From NCBI GenBank assembly GCA_003021705.1, contig PXRJ01000001.1, forward strand, positions 62,001 to 126,000: 64,000 bases of DNA, read 5' to 3'. This document shows positions 8,460 to 18,477 of this stretch, one piece after another; the stretch's first letter is position 1; the number at the start of each line of letters is the position of its first letter. The notes under the pieces are model-generated. The model was not told where the DNA came from, did not search any database, and worked only from the letters and a program-made list of their open reading frames with translations. The stretch is from Halobacteriales archaeon QS_3_64_16. Lineage in GTDB: Archaea > Halobacteriota > Halobacteria > Halobacteriales > Halococcaceae. The translations under genes and the position numbers were made by a program.

Positions 8460-9479
8460 ATGGATGACACCAACCGAACGATCGTCCTGGCGAAACGCCC
8501 CGATGGGGTACCTGAGAAGGACACCTTCGAGATCGAAGAGAGCGACGTGCCGAGTCCGGAAGCGGGTGAGGTGCTCGTTCGCACCCTCTATCTCTCGGTC
8601 GACCCTTACATGCGCGGGCGGATGCGCGACGCCGAATCCTACGCTGAGCCCTGGGCGGTCGGCGAGCCGATGGAAGCCGGCGTCGTCGGCGAGGTACTCG
8701 AGTCGAACCACGACCGCTGGGACGCCGGCGACGTCGTACTCGGGGATCTCCACTGGGCGGACTACACGGCAGCCAGTGGCCACAGTCTCACGCCGGTCGA
8801 CACCGACCTCGCCTCGCCATCGGCGTACCTGGGTGTGCTCGGGATGCCCGGCCGCACGGCGTATTTCGGGCTGCTCGACGCCGGGGACCCCTCGCCAGGC
8901 GAGACGGTCGTCGTGAGCGGGGCGGCGGGCGCGGTCGGTTCGACGGTCGTCCAGATCGCGAAACGGGCCGGCTGTCGAGTCGTCGGGTTCGCCGGTAGCG
9001 AGGGGAAAATCGAATATCTCGAAGGAGAGCTGGGGGCGGACGTCGGGATCGATTATACTGAGACCGACGACTACCGCGAGGCGCTCGACGACGCCGCGCC
9101 TGATGGGGTCGACGTCTACTTCGACAACGTCGGCGGCCCGATCACCGACGCGGCCTTCAGCCGACTCAATGTCGACGGCCGGGTCGTCGTCTGCGGGCAG
9201 ATCTCCCAGTACAACGACGAGACAGTCGCGAGCGGCCCGCGGAAACTCGGTGGACTCATCGCCACTCGTGGGACGGTCCAAGGCATCCTCATCTGGGACT
9301 ACGCGCCGCGCTTCGAGCAGGCAACGGAGCAACTCGCGGAGTGGGTCGCGAACGGCGAGCTTACCTACCGCGAGACGGTCACCGAGGGACTGGAGAACGC
9401 ACCCGACGCCTTTCTCGGCCTGTTCGAGGGTGAGAACGTCGGCAAGCAGGTCGTGAAAGTCGCCGACTTCGAGGGGTAA
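8460..9479 (+). CDS. NADP-dependent MDR oxidoreductase (CurA/prostaglandin-reductase type)
   Basis: The 339-residue protein belongs to the zinc-free medium-chain reductases: MDDTNRTIVLAKRPDGVPEK, LYLSVDPYMRGRM, LGMPGRTAYFGLLD, the nucleotide site VSGAAGAVGSTVVQIAKRAG and YFDNVGGPITDAAFSRLN. These enzymes reduce the double bond of alpha,beta-unsaturated carbonyls with NADPH. There are no zinc-ligand cysteines. The ATG at 8460 matches the family start; an in-frame upstream extension lacks homology. It lies downstream of the SDR gene on the same strand, about 120 nt away. Confidence 0.9.
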   Translation: MDDTNRTIVLAKRPDGVPEKDTFEIEESDVPSPEAGEVLVRTLYLSVDPYMRGRMRDAESYAEPWAVGEPMEAGVVGEVLESNHDRWDAGDVVLGDLHWADYTAASGHSLTPVDTDLASPSAYLGVLGMPGRTAYFGLLDAGDPSPGETVVVSGAAGAVGSTVVQIAKRAGCRVVGFAGSEGKIEYLEGELGADVGIDYTETDDYREALDDAAPDGVDVYFDNVGGPITDAAFSRLNVDGRVVVCGQISQYNDETVASGPRKLGGLIATRGTVQGILIWDYAPRFEQATEQLAEWVANGELTYRETVTEGLENAPDAFLGLFEGENVGKQVVKVADFEG

Positions 9480-9616
9480 GGTCGAAAGCGTAGCGTTCGA
9501 TCGGATAGAACGGATGATTCCTCACAGAGACCGAAGCAGCAGCCGATCGAGTCGAACGAGCGAGTAGCCTCCGTCGACAACTAGCCGAGACATCCGTCCG
9601 ATGGTACTGAACAATA

Positions 9617-9624
9617 CTTATATT
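9617..9624 (+). promoter_or_regulatory. TATA element of the IclR-family gene
   Basis: CTTATATT sits 23-30 nt before the ATG at 9647, the spacing expected for leaderless haloarchaeal transcription. The 10-mer GTACTGAACA at 9604-9613 overlaps the BRE-side flank and occurs again at 10503-10512 behind the gene, so it may be an operator. Confidence 0.55.
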
Positions 9625-9646
9625 GCGAGAGTGTGACCGGCCAGTC

Positions 9647-10414
9647 ATGACACCCCAGGCGAACGATCGACATACGCTCGCATCGGTTACGAAGTCCCTG
9701 GACGTTGTCGAAGCGCTGTGGGCGCTCGACGGGGCGGGCGTGACCGAGTTGGCGAACCGTCTCGAGATGTCCAAGAGCACGGTCCATAACCATCTGACGA
9801 CTTTAGAGCGGAAGGGCTACGTCGTCGCCGAGGCGGGAACCTATCGCCTCGGGCTTCGGTTCCTACACTTCGGGGAGTACGTGAGGCGGGCCCAACCGCT
9901 GTACGAGGCCAGCGAGTCGGCCGTCGAGGAACTGGCCGCGGAGACCGGCGAAAAGGTGTTCTGTATGGTCGAACAAAACGGGCTCGCGACCGCGATCCGC
10001 ACCGGCGAGGGAGAACGATCGGTCGAGACGGACATCAGGGTCGGGACGCAGTCGTACATGCACTGTTCGGCGGCCGGGAAGGCGATCCTCGCGTACCTAC
10101 CGGACGAGCGGGTCAAGGCGATCCTCGATCGGTGGGGACTGAAGCGCTTCACCGAGGGGACAATCACCGACCGTAATGAGCTCTACGAAGACCTGCGAGC
10201 GGGTCGCGAACAGGGCTTCTTTCTCAACCGAGAGGAGTATCAACGGGGCGTCACAGCGATCGGAGCGCCGGTGCTCGGCGAAGAGGGGGTTCACGGGGCG
10301 ATCGTCGTCATCGGGCCGGCGATGCGGCTGCGAGGGGACTGGAGCGAGCGGGAACTCCCGAACCGACTGCTCGCAGCCGCGAATATGGCCGAGATCAGTA
10401 TGTCGTTCTCATGA
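9647..10414 (+). CDS. IclR family transcriptional regulator
   Basis: The 255-residue regulator has an N-terminal winged helix (VTELANRLEMSKSTVHNHLT, then LERKGYVV) and an IclR effector domain (SYMHCSAAGKAILAYLPDERV, EYQRGVTAIGAPVLG). Such proteins sense small organic acids and control neighbouring catabolic genes. The ATG at 9647 is preferred because it lies the right distance from a TATA element, and an in-frame GTG further upstream overlaps that element. It follows the SDR and MDR genes and may regulate the 1-10 kb catabolic region. The effector is unknown. Confidence 0.9.
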   Translation: MTPQANDRHTLASVTKSLDVVEALWALDGAGVTELANRLEMSKSTVHNHLTTLERKGYVVAEAGTYRLGLRFLHFGEYVRRAQPLYEASESAVEELAAETGEKVFCMVEQNGLATAIRTGEGERSVETDIRVGTQSYMHCSAAGKAILAYLPDERVKAILDRWGLKRFTEGTITDRNELYEDLRAGREQGFFLNREEYQRGVTAIGAPVLGEEGVHGAIVVIGPAMRLRGDWSERELPNRLLAAANMAEISMSFS

Positions 10415-10548
10415 GTGACCGAAGGGAACGAACGAAAGCAGGGAGCAGCTTCGCTGCGACCCGGTTCTCGCGAACACAGTGAGTGAGCGCTACCGTTCGG
10501 CAGTACTGAACAGAACACGCCGACGAACGACGGTCGGTCGTTCGGCAG

Positions 10549-12579
10549 TCAGATCTCGGTTACACGTTGGTAGTCGCCGCTGAGCGCGGCGGCGTCCTCC
10601 GGTAGGAGCGCGACCACCACGTACTCGGCGTATTCGCCGAAGTGCTCGACGAGCGCGGCGATGCGTTCGGCGTCGATGGTTTCGAGCGAGTCCAAGAGCA
10701 CGAACGGCATCGACTCGTGGAGCTCGTGGGCGAGATAGCCCGCGAGCGCGAAGACCAGCCCCGTGACCTCGCGTTCGGACTCGCTGAGGTGGGCGATCGT
10801 GTCCTCGTAGGTCGCCCCCGAGTCGGTGCTGCGGATCACGTGCAGGTCGAAGACGCTCTCCGTGACCTTCCGGCGGCCCTCGCGGACCTCGCGCTCGCGG
10901 CGTTCGAGCCAGATGCGTTCGATGTTCGCGTAATCGAGCAACTCGAGTACCGTCTCCATGTGTTCGTTGAACTCGGTGATGGCTCCCTTTTCGAGCCGTT
11001 CGATCCGCCCGCGGAGATCGGTCAACTCCTCCTGGATCTCCGCGCGTCGTGCTTCGAGGGCCTCGCGCTCGGCCAGACACGTCTCGATGCGCTCGATCTC
11101 CGCTTCGGTGTCATCGCGCTCGCGCTGGAGGCGGCCGAGTTCGAACTCGAGCTGGTTGGCCTGCTTGTGGAGATCGAGTAACTCGCTGTACTCCTCGCCC
11201 TGAAGCGTCTCGACCTCGCTTTCGAGCGCTTCGACGTCCGCTTCGAGGTCCTCGCGTTCGCCCTGAAGGTCCTCGAGGCGTGCTTGTCGATCGTCGATCT
11301 CCGCCTCGATGGTTCGGAGCTCGCGCTCGTGGCGCTCGCGCTCGCGCCGCCGGGATTCGATCTCACTTTTCCGCGTTTCGAGGTCGTCGATCTCCTCCCG
11401 GAGCGACCGGCGCTGCTCGAATTGGTCGGCACGGACCTCTCGCAGCCGATCGAGCGTCGCTTCGATCCGCTCTTGCTCGACCTCTGAGCCACAGGTCCAA
11501 CAGACGGTCTCGCTGTCGGCCACTAGTTGGTCGGTGAGCCCGCCCGCTCGGTCGCCGTCGGTCCCCGTTTCCTCACCACCATCTCGGAGGGCGTCGAGCA
11601 CGGCGCTGCTGGCGCTCTCGCCCTCCGCCATGTCCTCGTTGAACCCGATGATCGTCTGGAGTTCGTTGATCGTCGTCTCGAGAGCCTGGACCCGGTCGCG
11701 ACGCTCCGCGAGTTCCGTTTCGATCTCGTCGATATCGGCGGCTGGCGATGACAATTCCTCTTCCTCTTCCTCGTCTTTGTCCTCGGATGTGTTCAGATCG
11801 CCCTCGAGATCGTCTCTCTCCTCGCGGAGGGCCGCGATGCTCTTGCGTTCGCTCTCGATATCCAGACGCGTCTCCTCGACGGCACTGCGGGCACTACCGA
11901 GGTCGTCGAGTTCGTCTTCGAGTTCGGCCTTTTCCTCGCGGGTCTCCTTGACGTCCCGGTCGGCGTCCTCGAGATCGGCTTCGGTCGCGTCGAGCGTCTC
12001 GCGTTGCTCGGCGATCCGGTCGTCGAGATCGGTACGTTTTCCTTCGAGTTCGGGGAGACGGTCGGTGAGGGAGTCGAGCTGATCGATCTCACCGTCGAGG
12101 TCGCGTTTCTCGCTTTCGAGCCGGTCGATTTCGGCTTGGAGGGCGTCGGTATCGACCGGGCGCATGATCAGCTCGCGGAGGTTCTCGCTCCGGGCGACGG
12201 CCCGTCGGGCCTCGTTGGTCTCTAAGAGAAAGGCGAACAGATCGGCGAGTTCGGCGTCCTCGGCGTAGGGCTCGCCGCCGGTACTGATCGACGCCGGGCC
12301 GCTCGATGCCGTCTCGGTCGTCCGATCGAGCGTGCGCGTGTACGTATCGTCGCCGATTTCGAGTTCGACCCGCCCGTCCTCGGCGTCGCCCTTGAGCGAG
12401 ACGTGTTCGCTGCCCAGCGCGGCCATGAGCGCCTGCAGGAGGGACGTCCGGTTCGTGGCGTTCCGGCCGGCGAGAACGGTGACGCCAGGGGAAAACGCGA
12501 GGTCGGTGTGATCGATTCCACCAATGTTCTCGACGGTGAGTCGGACGTTCCCCTCGATCTCGGACTTTGTGGAACTCAT
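10549..12579 (-). CDS. Archaea-specific SMC-related protein (Rad50/SMC-like ATPase)
   Basis: The 676-residue protein has an N-terminal ATPase half with Walker A GRNATNRTSLLQALM (residues about 38-52). A long coiled coil is broken by a zinc-hook-like C360-W-T-C363, as in Rad50. The C-terminal half holds a signature-like LSESEREVTGLVF and Walker B FVLLDSLE. It should dimerise through the hook and act on DNA or chromosome organisation. It ends convergent to the IclR gene. Its usual partner type, RdfA, is encoded about 9 kb away on the same strand. The single CxxC and lack of a full hinge domain separate it from canonical SMC. Confidence 0.88.
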   Translation of the reverse strand: MSSTKSEIEGNVRLTVENIGGIDHTDLAFSPGVTVLAGRNATNRTSLLQALMAALGSEHVSLKGDAEDGRVELEIGDDTYTRTLDRTTETASSGPASISTGGEPYAEDAELADLFAFLLETNEARRAVARSENLRELIMRPVDTDALQAEIDRLESEKRDLDGEIDQLDSLTDRLPELEGKRTDLDDRIAEQRETLDATEADLEDADRDVKETREEKAELEDELDDLGSARSAVEETRLDIESERKSIAALREERDDLEGDLNTSEDKDEEEEEELSSPAADIDEIETELAERRDRVQALETTINELQTIIGFNEDMAEGESASSAVLDALRDGGEETGTDGDRAGGLTDQLVADSETVCWTCGSEVEQERIEATLDRLREVRADQFEQRRSLREEIDDLETRKSEIESRRRERERHERELRTIEAEIDDRQARLEDLQGEREDLEADVEALESEVETLQGEEYSELLDLHKQANQLEFELGRLQRERDDTEAEIERIETCLAEREALEARRAEIQEELTDLRGRIERLEKGAITEFNEHMETVLELLDYANIERIWLERREREVREGRRKVTESVFDLHVIRSTDSGATYEDTIAHLSESEREVTGLVFALAGYLAHELHESMPFVLLDSLETIDAERIAALVEHFGEYAEYVVVALLPEDAAALSGDYQRVTEI

Positions 12580-12706
12580 AGGGAGTGATAGTGGCCAAGC
12601 CGACTAAGCTGTTGTCATATCGAACCGCTTTCATTACATACATACGATCGTAATAGCCAGCTGGCTCGATGGCATGATGGGCGCACGTCCGTACCAATAG
12701 GTGCGA

Positions 12707-12937
12707 CTACGTGCCTACTTCCGTGGCTCCGTGCGATTCGAGTTCCGCTTCCTCCCTGACGACGGGTCGAAGCAGTTCGGCCAGTTCCTCGTCGGATGGG
12801 AGCCGGTAGGGTGGTCCGGAGATGTCGAGCGAGCCGAACACGCTCTCATCCGGGTTCCGTACTGGGACGGCGACCGCCCGCAACCCTTCCAGTGCCTTCT
12901 GTTCGCTCACGGCGTAGTCCCGTTCTCGGATGCGTTG
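12707..12937 (-). pseudogene. IclR-family regulator, C-terminal fragment only
   Basis: The reverse strand reads RIRERDYAVSEQKALEGLRA and then a SLDISGPPYRLPSDEELAEL segment, the end of an IclR effector domain. It stops at 12707. Just upstream of RIRER the frame hits TGA (12940-12938), and the homology ends where the opposite-strand FAD-oxidoreductase remnant begins. The DNA-binding domain and most of the effector domain are gone, so the fragment is not functional. Confidence 0.75.
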
Positions 12938-14765
12938 TCACGAGCGACCCGGTGTACGAGAACCACAAGGCCGCCTCCGGCGATAAGACCGACGTCTTGC
13001 TGCAGAATCGCGACCGGCCGATCCTGCAGGACCAGGACAAGGCGATGTACTTCCGGACCCACGGGGATCGCTACGGCCTCGGGTCGTACAACCACGAGTC
13101 GATCGTTCCCGATCCGGTCGAGTTGGGCGGCAACGAGGACGGCGACGATCAGGCCTCGGTGCACGATTTCACCGAGTACCACATGAACAACGCGACCCAC
13201 CCCGACCGGCAGGAGAAAGCGCCTCGGACCGCGAGCAACGAGCTGTTGCCCATGACGGCAGGCAAGGAACTTGAGCACAAATATGATGGCATGTACTCCG
13301 CCTCGCCCAACGGGCTCCCGGTACTGGGGCCGGTCCAGGGCTGTGATAGGCTCTGGACGGCCGCGGCGATCTGGATCACCCACGCCGGCGGCGCGGGCAA
13401 GGCACTCGCCGAATGGATGGAAGAGGGCGTCCCGCGGCTGCCCGAGGGCCCGATCGATCTCTCTCATTGTAACGTCAACCGCTTCGCGCCACACGCGGGT
13501 AGCTGGGACTTCACGCGGGATCTCGCCGACGAGGAGTACCGGAATCTCCACAGCATCGTCCACTCGAAGTGGGTTCGGACCGAATACCAGCGCGACATCC
13601 GGCGCAGCCCGCTCTATCACACCCACAAGGACTCAGACGCCGAACTCTGGGCCGTAGCCGGCTGGGAGGAACCACAGTGGTTCGAATCCAACACGGACCT
13701 GCTCGCACGCTACGGCGAGGGGATCCCCGACCGAGGGGGCTGGGAGAGCAAGTACTGGTCGCCTCTCGAGGGCGCGGAATCGCTGAACGTTCGCAATGGC
13801 GTCGGCTTGCACGACATGACCTCGTTCAACGAGATGGAGGTCGTCGACGCCAATGCTGGAGCATTCCTCCAGTACCTCTGTACGAACGACATGGACATCG
13901 ACGTCGGCCAGATCCGCTACACACTGCTTTGTAACGAGGGCGGCGGCGTTCGCGCGGACGTCACCGTCACGCGGATCGCGGAGGAGCGCTATCGCATCCT
14001 GACGACGGGACGGGAGGTCGGCCAGAACCACGTCGCGTGGGTCTGCGGGCAGGCTCCCGAGGACGTCGTGGTCGAGGACGTCACCTCCGATCTCGCGGCG
14101 ATGGTCTGTACCGGGCCGGATGCTCGGAAAGTGCTCTCGGGGATCGTCGACGCCGACCTCTCGGACGAGGAATTTCCCTTTTACACGAGCCAGCGGACCT
14201 TCGTCAAGAACGTCCCGGTCACGGCGATACGGCTCTCTTATGCCGGCGAACTCGGCTGGGAGCTCTACACGCCCTCAGAGTACGGCGAAGTGCTCTGGGA
14301 ACACGTCATGGACGCCGGCGAGGAATGCGACATCCGGCCCTACGGCGATGATGCGCTCGACTCGCTGCGCATCGAAAAGGGCCTTCGGCTCTGGGGCGAG
14401 GACCTGCATACCGAGCACAACCCCTGCGAGGCGGGACTGGGCTGGGCGGTCGATCTCGAGACCGACTTCATCGACAAGGAAGCGCTCGAAGCGGCCGCGA
14501 ACGGCGAGGAGCTCGATCAGAAGGTAACCCTGTCTCACGATCGACGACGAGGAGGCGGTCGTCCTCACCCACCGGCCGGTGCTCTCACCGAAGGAAGAGG
14601 AAGCGATCGGGTTACGTCCACGTTGCCGAGTACGGCTATGCCATCGGAGCCTGTGTGGTCTACACGTACCTCCCGCCGGAGTACGCCGAACCGGGAACCG
14701 ACGTCGAGATCGGCTACGAGGGCGAGCGCTACGCGGCGACGGTGCGCGAGGAACCACTGTTGTAA
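12938..14765 (+). pseudogene. Dimethylglycine/sarcosine dehydrogenase-like FAD + GcvT protein, truncated and frameshifted
   Basis: Homology begins abruptly with PVYENHKAASGDKTDVLLQN and covers the second part of the FAD oxidoreductase domain (MYFRTHGDRYGLGSYNHES, SASPNGLPVLGPVQG, IWITHAGGAGKALAEWM) and an aminomethyltransferase-like domain (GLHDMTSFNEMEV, LSYAGELGWELYTPSEY). The N-terminal FAD-binding Rossmann region, roughly 200 residues, is missing. Near 14525-14532 an extra base shifts the frame (expected VTCLTIDDEEAVV), and near 14610 a second shift precedes VHVAEYGYAIGACVVYTYLP. The homology ends at TAA 14763-14765. The intact protein would oxidise N-methylated glycine derivatives with transfer of C1 units to folate. 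Confidence 0.85.
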
Positions 14766-14819
14766 CCACCCGAGGAGCGCAGCGGGTCACCACCCGGCGT
14801 TCCGATCGTACATAGAACA

Positions 14820-15265
14820 ATGACTCCAAGCGAGATAGCAACCGTCGAATTCGAGGACATCGAGCGCGCTAGCGAACGGATCGACGACAAGTCGGTCGTG
14901 AAACGGACGCCGGTCGAACGAAGCAGATCCCTGAGCGAGATGGCCGGCGGCGAGGGGGTCCTCAAGGCTGAACACCTCCAGTGGACCGGCTCGTTCAAGA
15001 CGCGTAGCGCGTACAACAAGACCGCACAGCTCGTCGACGGGCATGGAACAGGTCGTCGCCGCCAGCGCCGGCAATCACGCTCAAGGGGTGGCGCTCGCGG
15101 CGACGACGCTCGGTACGGACGCGGCAATCGTCATGCCGAAGGCCGCCCCACAGGCGAAAGTCGACGCGACCTGGGACTACGGCGCGACGGTCGAATTCGT
15201 CGGCCAGGACTTCCAAGAGGCGATGAGCTACGCCAAAGGATTGGTCGAGGACGACGAGTTTGGAA
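14820..15265 (+). pseudogene. Threonine dehydratase-like PLP enzyme, 5' part, frameshifted and truncated
   Basis: The frame from ATG 14820 gives a threonine ammonia-lyase N-terminus with the PLP-lysine motif GSFKTRSAYNK (usually GSFKxRGA). Near 15040 one extra base shifts the homology into the next frame: MEQVVAASAGNHAQGVALAA, then AIVMPKAAPQAKVDATWDYG. Homology stops after LVEDDEF at about 15262, where family members continue for another 170-250 residues including the glycine-rich PLP phosphate loop. The fragment cannot be active. It follows the dimethylglycine-dehydrogenase-like pseudogene by 54 nt on the same strand. Confidence 0.8.
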
Positions 15266-15564
15266 CGCATGAAAGAGTCCATTCGTGATACGCGAACAGT
15301 GTCGCGCTATCGTCCGTTCGGTTGCCGAAGCGACCGAGCTACCGCCGTGTCGAGTGGTTTCCATTACAGTACCATGCCTGTAATGGCTTCAGGCGGCGGA
15401 CTACGATGGTCACGCTCCGAGAGAAGAACACGACCGGTCCTCACGGCTACGGCCGCCGTAATCGACCGGAGTCACAGCGTGTGCACATATCGTGCGGCGG
15501 ATGGCACGGAAAGCGACGAGAATGCCACGCTCGGAAGTCATCACCCACGAGGCTCCTGGAGCTA
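15266..15564. other. Non-coding junction region with a perfect 9-bp inverted repeat
   Basis: About 300 nt between the truncated threonine dehydratase and the truncated NCS1 permease. No homologous reading frame is recognised on either strand. It contains the perfect inverted repeat CCATTACAG (15361-15369) and CTGTAATGG (15378-15386) with an 8-nt spacer. It could be an old operator, a terminator-like hairpin or an element end; nothing decides between these. Confidence 0.4.
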
Positions 15565-16262
15565 GGAGTTCGTCGCGGTCATCTCGGTCATGGCCGGCCA
15601 AATCGTCACCGGCGCGCTGAACGCCTCGGGTCTCACACACTGCCTGGAGGTCAGCGGCGATAGCAGTGCCAGAAACCAGGTGCTCGGCCACGTTTTCGGT
15701 ATCGTTCCTCCCTATCTGTTCATGATGCTCATCGGGATTCTCTTCGGCGTCTCGACGGGGAACCCCGACCCCATCGAGGCGGTCATAGAAGTCGCCCCGA
15801 ATCCGATTCTCGGGTCACTGATATTGCTGTTCGTGATCCTCGCCCAGATCTCGACGAACCTCACCATCAACATCCTGCCGCCGACGAACGCCTTTCAGGA
15901 CTCGCTTGGCATCTCCTGGGGCCAGGGCGTGTTGCTCACCGGCGTGCTCTCGATGGCGACCCTCCCCTGGCTGCTCTCTACGAACGATCTATTCTACACG
16001 TTCATCAGCTTCTATGCGGCCTTCCTCGGCCCCATCATCGGCATTCTACTTGCGGACTACTGGGTCATCAGGAAACGCGACACCGACGTCCCGGAACTCT
16101 ACGAGAAAAGCGATGATTCGAAGTTCTGGTTCATCAGGGACTTTTCGATGACCAGGGTCGTGAGCATGCTCGTCGGCACGGCACTCAGCCTCCCGTTCCT
16201 CAATGTCGGGTGGATGATCGGACTGCCCGTCGGCTTCGCATCCTATCTCCTTCTGACGAGGG
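15565..16262 (+). pseudogene. NCS1-family nucleobase/allantoin permease, C-terminal half only
   Basis: After a stop at about 15562 the frame reads EFVAVISVMAGQIVTGALNA, then LILLFVILAQISTNLTINIL, LPWLLSTNDLFYTFISFYAA and ILLADYWVIRKRDTDVPELY. These are late transmembrane helices and the DYWxIRKR motif of NCS1 cation:nucleobase/allantoin/hydantoin symporters. The first half of the transporter, with the substrate- and sodium-binding helices, is missing. After LLLTRATP the sequence loses homology and runs into an IclR fragment. With a purine- or hydantoin-type substrate it would fit a nitrogen/glyoxylate-yielding catabolic block. Confidence 0.78.
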
Positions 16263-16364
16263 CTACGCCCGATAGGCGGGTAACAACGTATCTGTCGGCC
16301 GATCGGGAACCGACATCGGCTTCGGAGGCGGACCAGCATCGAAGCTATATCGGTAATCGATCGA

Positions 16365-16847
16365 CGGAGTCCTACCGGCGAGACGGCGAACCTGCTGGTC
16401 GAGGAACACAGTCGGGGAATCTTCCTCTACAGGGTCGACAGTAGCCGAGCCGTTAATCTCGATACGCACGCCGGCCGGGAGGTCTACCTCCACACGACGG
16501 CGATGGGTAAGGCGATCCTCGCTGGCCTCCCCGACGAGCGGGTACGCGAGATCATCGACCGTCACGGCCTCCCGCGGATGACCGAGCGCACGCTCACTGA
16601 TGAAGAGGAGTTGTTTGCGGCCCTTGAAGCGATCAGGGATCGAGGGCGGGCCTACGATGAAGAGGAGCGGATGCGAGGGCTGTGTTGCGTCGCGGCGGCG
16701 ATCAGGGATCCCACCGGGGCCGTCCTCGGGGCCATCAGCGTCTCCGGCCCGCGGAACCGGTTGGCGGGCAGACCTCTCGAAACGGACCCCCCGAAGTCGA
16801 TCCCAGACGCACAGAACGTCATCGAACTCAACATAGCCTACGAGTGA
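16365..16847 (+). pseudogene. IclR-family regulator, effector-domain fragment
   Basis: A frame beginning around TGETANLLVEEHSRGIFLYR continues through YLHTTAMGKAILAGLPDERV, RMRGLCCVAAAIRDPTGAVL and a normal C-terminus ending NVIELNIAYE. This is an IclR effector domain with its N-terminal winged helix missing; the preceding sequence is the degraded tail of the NCS1 remnant. The open part could be translated from ATG 16503, but it has no DNA-binding domain. It is different in sequence from the IclR fragment at 12.7 kb. Confidence 0.75.
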
Positions 16848-17142
16848 AGATTCCTCGAATCGTCGAACCGACTTCGCCTGAGGAAACGATCGTTCGAACT
16901 GGCGAAGCAGTGCTTTCGTTTCCCTACAGCCAGTTGCCGACGCAGCGAGGAACCACTCGAAGTGAGTACCGAGGCGATTCTCGATAAAAAACCGAGTGTT
17001 TTTCCAGAGCGAAACGAGAGGTACGCTATCGTGTAGACCCTGCTCGTAGGACGGGAAACTTCGAATGGTGCATCTCGGGAAAAGTGCCGGTCGGAGGGCG
17101 ACAGGGAGGGCGTTCGGATAGCACAATCGATAGGTCAGGGTC

Positions 17143-18477
17143 TTACTCGGCGCTGTTACCGACTACCAGCACGCGCAGGTCGTTAACGTTGGTACCTGTC
17201 GGCCCCGTCCCGATCACCGCGTTCCGACCTGCGAGATAGGAGTACGCGTCGTTCTCGGCGAGCGCAGTTCTGGCCTGTCCGTCGGCGTCGGTCGTCTCTC
17301 GGTCGGCGATCGCACCCGCAGCGTCGCTCGCCCCGTCGCTGCCGTCCGTATCGACACTGGCAAGAACGATCCTCTCCGAGTCGATCGTCAGCGCCCCGGA
17401 GAGAACGAACTCCTGGTTCGGACCACCGAGACCGTCGCCACACATCTCCACCGTTGTCTCCCCGCCGGACAGAAAGACGACCGGCGGGGCGGCGGGATTG
17501 CCGGTCGCACGGGCCTCCTCGGCGACCGCGGCGTGGGTTTTGGCCGCCTCGCGTGCCTCGCCCTCCACGCGCGAGGAGAGGATAACTGGGGTGTAGCCGC
17601 GTTCTTCCGCTGTGGACCGTGCCGCTTCGAGCGCGGTGAACCCGTCGGCCAGCACGTGAATCCAGGTCCGTTCGAACGCCGGGTGGCTTTTCCCAGGGGT
17701 TTCGGGTTCCTCGCCCGCCGCGCCGCCGTCGAGATGCTCGCGGATCGCCGGGGCTGGGTCGATGGCGTAGCGTTCGAGGACGGTGAGTGCGTCGTCGTAG
17801 GTCGACTCGTCGGGGACGATCGGGCCGCTGGCGATCGTCCCCAAATCGTTCCCGACGACGTCACTGACCAGCAGGCCGATCACGGTCGCCGGGGCCGCTG
17901 CCGTCGCAAGCCGGCCACCCTTGAGCACCGAGAGGTGTTTCCGCACGGCGTTGATTTCCTCGATCCTCGCCCCGCTCGCAAGCAGGGCCTCGGTCAACGA
18001 CTGTAGCTCCCCGAGACCGACCCCCTCGACGGGAGCGGGGAGCAGAGCACTGCCGCCGCCCGAGAGCGGACAGAGCACGAGCGTCTCCTCGGTCGCGCGC
18101 TCGGCGAGCGCGAGCACGTCCTGCGCGCCTTCCATCCCGCCCTCGTCCGGGGTAGGATGGGAGCCTTCGATAACCTGCACTCGCTCCGTCTCCGCCGGGT
18201 CGTTTGTGACGACGACGCCCTCGTCGAGTCGGTCCCCGAGTACCTCTTCTACCGCCCTCGCCATCCCCGCAGCCGCCTTGCCGCCGCCGAGGACGACGAT
18301 CTCGGTGTAGGCGTCGAGATCGAGCGTGGTGTCGTCGATCCGCAGTTCCGACCCACTTCTATCGAGTGCCGCCCGCATCGCGCGGGCCGGCCGTGCCGCT
18401 TCGATGCCGGCTTCGATACACGCGAGGGCGGCCTCGTGAGCAGCCGTTCTCGAGAGTCGATCCCGGTCGTGGATCAT
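17143..18477 (-). CDS. Glycerate 2-kinase, MOFRL family
   Basis: The 444-residue protein shows the GckA/MOFRL pattern: VVLGGGKAAAGMARAVEEVL, EGSHPTPDEGG, LCPLSGGGSALLPAPVEG, INAVRKHLSVLKGGRLA, FLSGGETTVEMCGDGLGGPN and the C-terminal TDGSDGASDAAGA with GTGPTGTNVNDLRVL. It should phosphorylate D-glycerate to 2-phosphoglycerate, feeding lower glycolysis. The start MIHDRDRLSRTAAHEA is preferred; an ATG 13 codons upstream adds a non-conserved stretch. Nearby genes for hydroxyacid and tartrate-type dehydrogenases give it a likely supply of glycerate. No lesion is seen. Confidence 0.9.
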   Translation of the reverse strand: MIHDRDRLSRTAAHEAALACIEAGIEAARPARAMRAALDRSGSELRIDDTTLDLDAYTEIVVLGGGKAAAGMARAVEEVLGDRLDEGVVVTNDPAETERVQVIEGSHPTPDEGGMEGAQDVLALAERATEETLVLCPLSGGGSALLPAPVEGVGLGELQSLTEALLASGARIEEINAVRKHLSVLKGGRLATAAAPATVIGLLVSDVVGNDLGTIASGPIVPDESTYDDALTVLERYAIDPAPAIREHLDGGAAGEEPETPGKSHPAFERTWIHVLADGFTALEAARSTAEERGYTPVILSSRVEGEAREAAKTHAAVAEEARATGNPAAPPVVFLSGGETTVEMCGDGLGGPNQEFVLSGALTIDSERIVLASVDTDGSDGASDAAGAIADRETTDADGQARTALAENDAYSYLAGRNAVIGTGPTGTNVNDLRVLVVGNSAE

